Assembly (NCBI GenBank): GCA_034090805.1
Contig: JAXDRV010000041.1
Location: 1-9,971, forward strand
DNA: 9,971 bases
DNA from: Ornithomonoglobus_A sp034090805
Lineage (GTDB): Bacteria; Bacillota; Clostridia; UBA1381
Direction: 5' to 3'
The notes below the pieces were generated by a model that did no database searches, had not been told where the DNA came from, and saw only the letters and a program-made list of their open reading frames with translations. Positions 6,609 to 9,971 of the stretch are shown here, one piece after another; within the stretch, counting starts at the first letter, position 1, and the number at the start of each line of letters is the position of its first letter. A program made the translations under genes and the position numbers.

Positions 6609-9600
6609 ATATTATCCCTCCAATCTGCCAGCTCGGAAATAATCTTTGCCGCCTGCGCCCTTTGTGCATTTATAAGCGGCTCAAATTTAGCATTTTCCAT
6701 TCCCTCAATTATTCCTGCCGCACTCATTTTTGATACAGCCGCCGCCGCATAATCGGATACTGCATCATTATCGGCAAATACTATCGCTTCATTCTTTACA
6801 GGCAAGCTCTTTCCCGTAAGATTAACGGCACGATATGCAATAACTGCCATATCCTGTCTGGTAATTGGTTTTCCAACTCCAAAATTACCGTCATCACTGC
6901 CCTCTGTTATACCGACCTTTGTTGCTGCCGCCAAATACGGCTGATACCACGCACCGCTTACGGCATCGGTGTATCCGCTTTCCTTTTCATCTGTCGATAT
7001 ACCAAAGGCAACGACTATCATCTTAACATATTCCTCACGGGTAATATTGTCTCCCGGTCGAAATCTTTTATCCTCCGACATTGATATGACGTTTCTGTCA
7101 AACAGATTATTAACATATTCTTCCGCCCATAAATAGCCATTCATATCCTCAAAGCGATAATTATCCTTGGCTGTTTGAGGTGCTTCGGCAGGCTTTATTA
7201 TTCCTATGACATTGGTACCGATGCCTCCGCCGCCACCGCCGCCGTTACCTACGGTGCCGCTTGGACTGCTCTGTGATGTACTGTTTTTATAATCATTTAC
7301 AGCACTTGCAAATACTCTCCTAAACGCTACAAAATCCGACTGCGGCAAGCTCTTAACAATAACGGTATTTATTGCATTCTTTTTTTCACCACTTAATGAG
7401 CTGTAATACTTATACGTCTCCTCTCCGCACATAACAATATTACTGTTTGCCGAAAGAAACGCCGTAATCTCACTCCATTGAAGCTTATTTAAGCTTTCAA
7501 GCAATGCGTCCGCATTGCTTATTGTTGACAGAATTTTATTGTATGTCTTATATGTTTTTTGCTCATAAAGCGTATTGGATATATTTGTTATGCTCGTCTG
7601 CGGCAGTCCTTCAATTTGTAATACGGATTTATATTTATTCACTATTTGAGTCATTTCCGAAACGCTTGCCGCCGCATTAACTTGACTAAGTATTTCCTGC
7701 TTTGTTTTATTACTTAAATATAATACCTCCGTCCAAGCAGAATCTGCGTCCAATGCGGATACGGTCACGGTGTACTGTCCGTCTTTTGCATCCTCACCCA
7801 AATCGCATATTGTACCGAATTGCTTACCGCCGTCGGCCGATACGGCATCCCAATGTATATCGTTACCGTCCGAATCCGTAACTTTTACAAGCACCGTTCC
7901 CAGACCGCTGTACGTTCCCGTAACGGCAAGCTCGCTGTTGTTTATTTTTGCATAGTCAATACTTAATAATGCTGCCGTTTCACTGTCTGCATAGAATTTT
8001 TGGGTAGCGTTATTGCCGTTTAAATATGCCGCCTCGCCGCGCAAAGGCTTCATGTTTTTATCACAAACAAATGCTGTAATTCTTTTTGCTTCGTCCTTAA
8101 TGTTCAATACGCATTCCAAGGCTCTGTCCGACTCTCCCGCCGAGATTGTCACCTCCTGCTTCTGTATATCTATCGTATTACCCCCTGCATCATACTGAAT
8201 TGCCGCAAGTATTACATCACCATCCTCTGCCCCACCGTTATCCGCAAGTACAGACACTGTTACATCCGAGCCTGACGTCGGCATTGATGAAACAACTCTG
8301 TCTCCCTGCCTGAACACAGGTATACCTACCGAAATACCGGGAGACATTGTTGTGAACGTGTATGTTATATTATCCGAAATCTGAGCGCCAGTTCTGTCAT
8401 AAATGCAATTATCCGGCAAATAAATTGTGTACTCCGTACCATCGTCCAGCTTACGATTAAGCTTAACGCTCAGCTTTGAACCGATTATCTCGGTGTCAAA
8501 GTCCTCTATATAGTTATTATTGCTATCATATATCCTTACACAAGATTTATTTATACCTCCCAACGCATTGGAGCATACAAAATCCACACTGACATCGGAT
8601 ATGGGAGCATTTTTGTAATTTTTCGGTAAGCTTGTACCCAAAATTCTCGGTTCTTCCACCGATACCTTTGAAAGGAATATATCATCTATGCAAAGATATG
8701 AGTCCTCCTGCCATGGTGCAATATATCCCGTCCAACCGTTTACCGATATTCGTATAGATGTTACATCCTGCCAGGACGGTTTTCCGCTTCCGCTTATTGC
8801 AAAATCAGCTATTTTAAAAGTAATAAGTTTCCACCCCGACCAATTCACAAGCTGATGAGCACGAAAATATCCTCCCGAGTTATCCCAACCCGTAATTGTA
8901 AAACCGCTGCTTGCTTCTTTTGGCGAATACATCCATAAATTCAGATACTGATATTGCGATATGTCTGTGTTTACCGATAAATTCATATCAGCAGCAACGG
9001 AGGCAGGAATAGTATAATGTAATGTTTCATCATATATCCTTGCATTTTCCGATTCTTTGTAGAACATTTTGTTGAAGTTTATGCTTGAATGGGTGTTGGG
9101 ATCGCCCATTGAAAACAAAATTTCCGCATCATCGGAATTTTTCTTCGTACAGAAAACAACGCTCAAATCTCCCGATATTGTATTGGCAAATTTATCTTCA
9201 ACATAATCCGGCAGCTTAACTGTATATTCACTGTCCGCATCCAATTCATCATCGAATTTAATATATATGTTTTTTTCATTAACATCTATACTGTATCCGC
9301 TGCTTATAACGCAATTGTTTTTTATAATCCTGATGTTATTTTTTAATTCGTCCGCATTTTCCGGCTCGTTATTCATTGTAAGTGTTACCGTATTGTTTCC
9401 GTCAATATTCAAAGGCACATCTTCCGCTCCGTTTTTAGGCAAGCTGTTTTCCATTCTGTAGGCAATAGATTGGGACGCTGTTTCGAACGTCAAAGAATAT
9501 TGCGACTCCGTTGTCATGCCATACTCATTATACACTATTCCCGCATCAAGCTTTATGCCGTATTTACTCGCCCCTTTAAGCTTATCATCAAATATAACTT

Positions 9601-9832
9601 TGATTTTATTTCCCTCAACACTGATACTGTAGCCCTCTGACATAACAGCGCCATTCTCGCTTACCGTACATTTATCGGTGTCTAAAGTGTTTTCAAGCAG
9701 TTCTGTGTCTGCGGTAAACTCAACGGTTTTATCATTCCCCAAATATTCATCAATATTATCATCTTCGTTTTCTATGCTTGTCTGCACAATACTCAATGCA
9801 GCCGCATCCGGCAAATTCTTTGATAAATACAT
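6605..9832 (-). CDS. Surface protein with Ig-like, jelly-roll-like and C-terminal SLH domains; 5' end probably lost
   Basis: From ATG 9832 this gives 1075 residues (numbers below use that start). Two SbsA-type Ig-like modules lie at about 14-118 and 128-230 (second: SLPKNGAEDVPL through SGDLSVVFCT). A jelly-roll-like module at about 236-388 shows YLNLWMYS, GWKLITFKIADF, PSWQDVTSIRI and CIDDIFLS, matching the 672-residue protein's modules. A third Ig-like module at 393-495 is followed by beta-rich segments (about 500-705), a helical region (708-850), a Gly-rich linker with seven consecutive Gly (863-869) and three SLH repeats (about 891-1075; FRPGDNITREEYVKMI). No signal peptide is present, and the Ig-like fold starts almost at residue 1, so the native front is missing. 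The frame stays open to 9958, but those 42 extra codons look non-coding and lie in putative insertion-sequence DNA. ATG 9832 has GAGG (9844-9841) 8 bases upstream, which may be fortuitous. Confidence 0.82.
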   Translation of the reverse strand: MYLSKNLPDAAALSIVQTSIENEDDNIDEYLGNDKTVEFTADTELLENTLDTDKCTVSENGAVMSEGYSISVEGNKIKVIFDDKLKGASKYGIKLDAGIVYNEYGMTTESQYSLTFETASQSIAYRMENSLPKNGAEDVPLNIDGNNTVTLTMNNEPENADELKNNIRIIKNNCVISSGYSIDVNEKNIYIKFDDELDADSEYTVKLPDYVEDKFANTISGDLSVVFCTKKNSDDAEILFSMGDPNTHSSINFNKMFYKESENARIYDETLHYTIPASVAADMNLSVNTDISQYQYLNLWMYSPKEASSGFTITGWDNSGGYFRAHQLVNWSGWKLITFKIADFAISGSGKPSWQDVTSIRISVNGWTGYIAPWQEDSYLCIDDIFLSKVSVEEPRILGTSLPKNYKNAPISDVSVDFVCSNALGGINKSCVRIYDSNNNYIEDFDTEIIGSKLSVKLNRKLDDGTEYTIYLPDNCIYDRTGAQISDNITYTFTTMSPGISVGIPVFRQGDRVVSSMPTSGSDVTVSVLADNGGAEDGDVILAAIQYDAGGNTIDIQKQEVTISAGESDRALECVLNIKDEAKRITAFVCDKNMKPLRGEAAYLNGNNATQKFYADSETAALLSIDYAKINNSELAVTGTYSGLGTVLVKVTDSDGNDIHWDAVSADGGKQFGTICDLGEDAKDGQYTVTVSALDADSAWTEVLYLSNKTKQEILSQVNAAASVSEMTQIVNKYKSVLQIEGLPQTSITNISNTLYEQKTYKTYNKILSTISNADALLESLNKLQWSEITAFLSANSNIVMCGEETYKYYSSLSGEKKNAINTVIVKSLPQSDFVAFRRVFASAVNDYKNSTSQSSPSGTVGNGGGGGGGIGTNVIGIIKPAEAPQTAKDNYRFEDMNGYLWAEEYVNNLFDRNVISMSEDKRFRPGDNITREEYVKMIVVAFGISTDEKESGYTDAVSGAWYQPYLAAATKVGITEGSDDGNFGVGKPITRQDMAVIAYRAVNLTGKSLPVKNEAIVFADNDAVSDYAAAAVSKMSAAGIIEGMENAKFEPLINAQRAQAAKIISELADWRDNI
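6616..6621 (-). promoter_or_regulatory. Internal ribosome binding site for the 884-residue gene
   Basis: GGAGGG on the minus strand lies within the last codons of the upstream SLH gene, 7 bases before the ATG at 6608. It fixes that start and, together with the ATGA overlap, supports coupled translation. Confidence 0.75.
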
Positions 9833-9864
9833 ATAGGTAACCTCTAAAAATTCATAAAAAAGTG

Positions 9865-9893
9865 TTGAAAAAATCGTCAGATTATGGTATAAT
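9865..9893 (+). promoter_or_regulatory. Near-consensus promoter facing the putative transposase
   Basis: TTGAAA (9865-9870) and a perfect TATAAT (9888-9893) are separated by 17 bases, with TGG directly before the -10 box (extended -10). It is the best promoter in the window and points rightward, away from the SLH genes, about 32 bases before the first possible transposase start. Confidence 0.8.
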
Positions 9894-9925
9894 AAAGATA
9901 CTATAATAAAGGCGGTTGAAATGAA

Positions 9926-9971
9926 ATGCAGATCAATCTTTTTGCGGAAGAAACACAATTACAGAGATTAT
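9926..9971 (+). CDS. Start of a probable transposase (partial)
   Basis: Fifteen codons are visible from ATG 9926: MQINLFAEETQLQRL. Short N-termini of this style, a few hydrophobic residues, then F-x-E-E/D and a charged helix leading to a GDPLEKL-type motif, are common in IS5-type transposases of Firmicutes, but the diagnostic parts (DDE residues) lie outside the window. A purine-rich AAAGGCGG (9908-9915) precedes it. An alternative ATG at 9921 in another frame gives MKCRSIFLRKKHNYRDY, which looks less like a real protein. The assignment rests on very little sequence plus context: the strong promoter and the disrupted neighbour. Confidence 0.45.
   Translation, partial: MQINLFAEETQLQRL

Larger units (their letters stand above)
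9833..9971 (+). mobile_element. Probable left end of an insertion sequence (runs off right edge)
   Basis: This stretch separates the truncated SLH gene from a divergent promoter and a transposase-like start. The native SLH coding sequence appears to break off near 9832, and the DNA beyond is AT-rich and non-coding up to the plus-strand promoter at 9865. AGGTAACCT (9835-9843) is a near-palindrome close to the suspected boundary and could belong to the terminal inverted repeat, but the matching right end lies outside the window, so the exact edge and any target duplication cannot be fixed. Confidence 0.45.

Noticed and set aside
7224..7243. CCG/CCA triplet run resembling a microsatellite
   Set aside because: It encodes the polyglycine linker between the helical region and the SLH repeats, a common linker in such proteins; nothing suggests phase variation because unit changes would stay in frame.
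9833..9958. Extra 42 codons that would extend the SLH gene upstream to an ATG at 9958
   Set aside because: The translation looks like AT-rich non-coding DNA, there is no cleavable signal peptide or good ribosome binding site, and it runs antisense through the strong plus-strand promoter and transposase start. Although it contains a hydrophobic stretch (about residues 11-30), I judge this incidental.
1..9971. CRISPR arrays, tRNA/rRNA genes, riboswitches, toxin-antitoxin or retron-like structures
   Set aside because: No spaced direct repeats, cloverleaf-like segments, conserved riboswitch cores or matching protein motifs were seen on either strand.

Overview
The window looks like chromosomal DNA from a low-GC anaerobic Firmicute, most likely an uncultured gut or rumen member of the Clostridia (Oscillospiraceae/Ruminococcaceae type). 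Grounds: AT-rich base composition, strong GGAGG ribosome binding sites, sigma-A type promoters, an AAA-ATPase-like gene of a family abundant in Clostridia, and long secreted modular proteins with S-layer homology (SLH) and SbsA-type Ig-like domains. The taxon is inferred; there is no rRNA or tRNA to confirm it.

Layout. 1-852 (minus): N-terminal 284 residues of an AAA-ATPase-like protein, running off the left edge, with a clear promoter and a GTG start. 943-1447 (plus): two decayed pieces of an amidoligase / class II glutamine amidotransferase module, one missing its front and the other missing everything after the catalytic N-terminus. 1448-1811: gene-poor junction with a bidirectional terminator and a short unidentified coding fragment. 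1798-9832 (minus): three large genes for extracellular, surface-associated proteins. In transcription order these are a 1075-residue protein with Ig-like modules, a jelly-roll-like module and C-terminal SLH repeats; an 884-residue protein with N-terminal SLH repeats, overlapping the first by ATGA; and a 672-residue secreted protein made of three jelly-roll-like repeats, with its own promoter. 9833-9971 (plus): the probable left end of an insertion sequence, with a near-consensus promoter and the first 15 codons of a likely transposase.

How it fits together. The two SLH proteins would be held on the secondary cell-wall polymer, one by its N-terminus and the other by its C-terminus, and would display beta-rich modules outward. 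The third protein is exported but has no anchor; its repeats resemble carbohydrate-binding modules and match the jelly-roll module in the first protein. Together they suggest a cell-surface assembly for contact with polysaccharide, with no enzyme in view.

The locus appears damaged at both ends. The first SLH gene has no signal peptide and begins directly in an Ig-like module next to the putative insertion sequence. The 672-residue protein stops at the very start of what looks like a further domain, exactly where foreign-looking sequence begins. I see no convincing new system in this window; the most informative signals are these boundary scars and the amidoligase/amidotransferase remnant.
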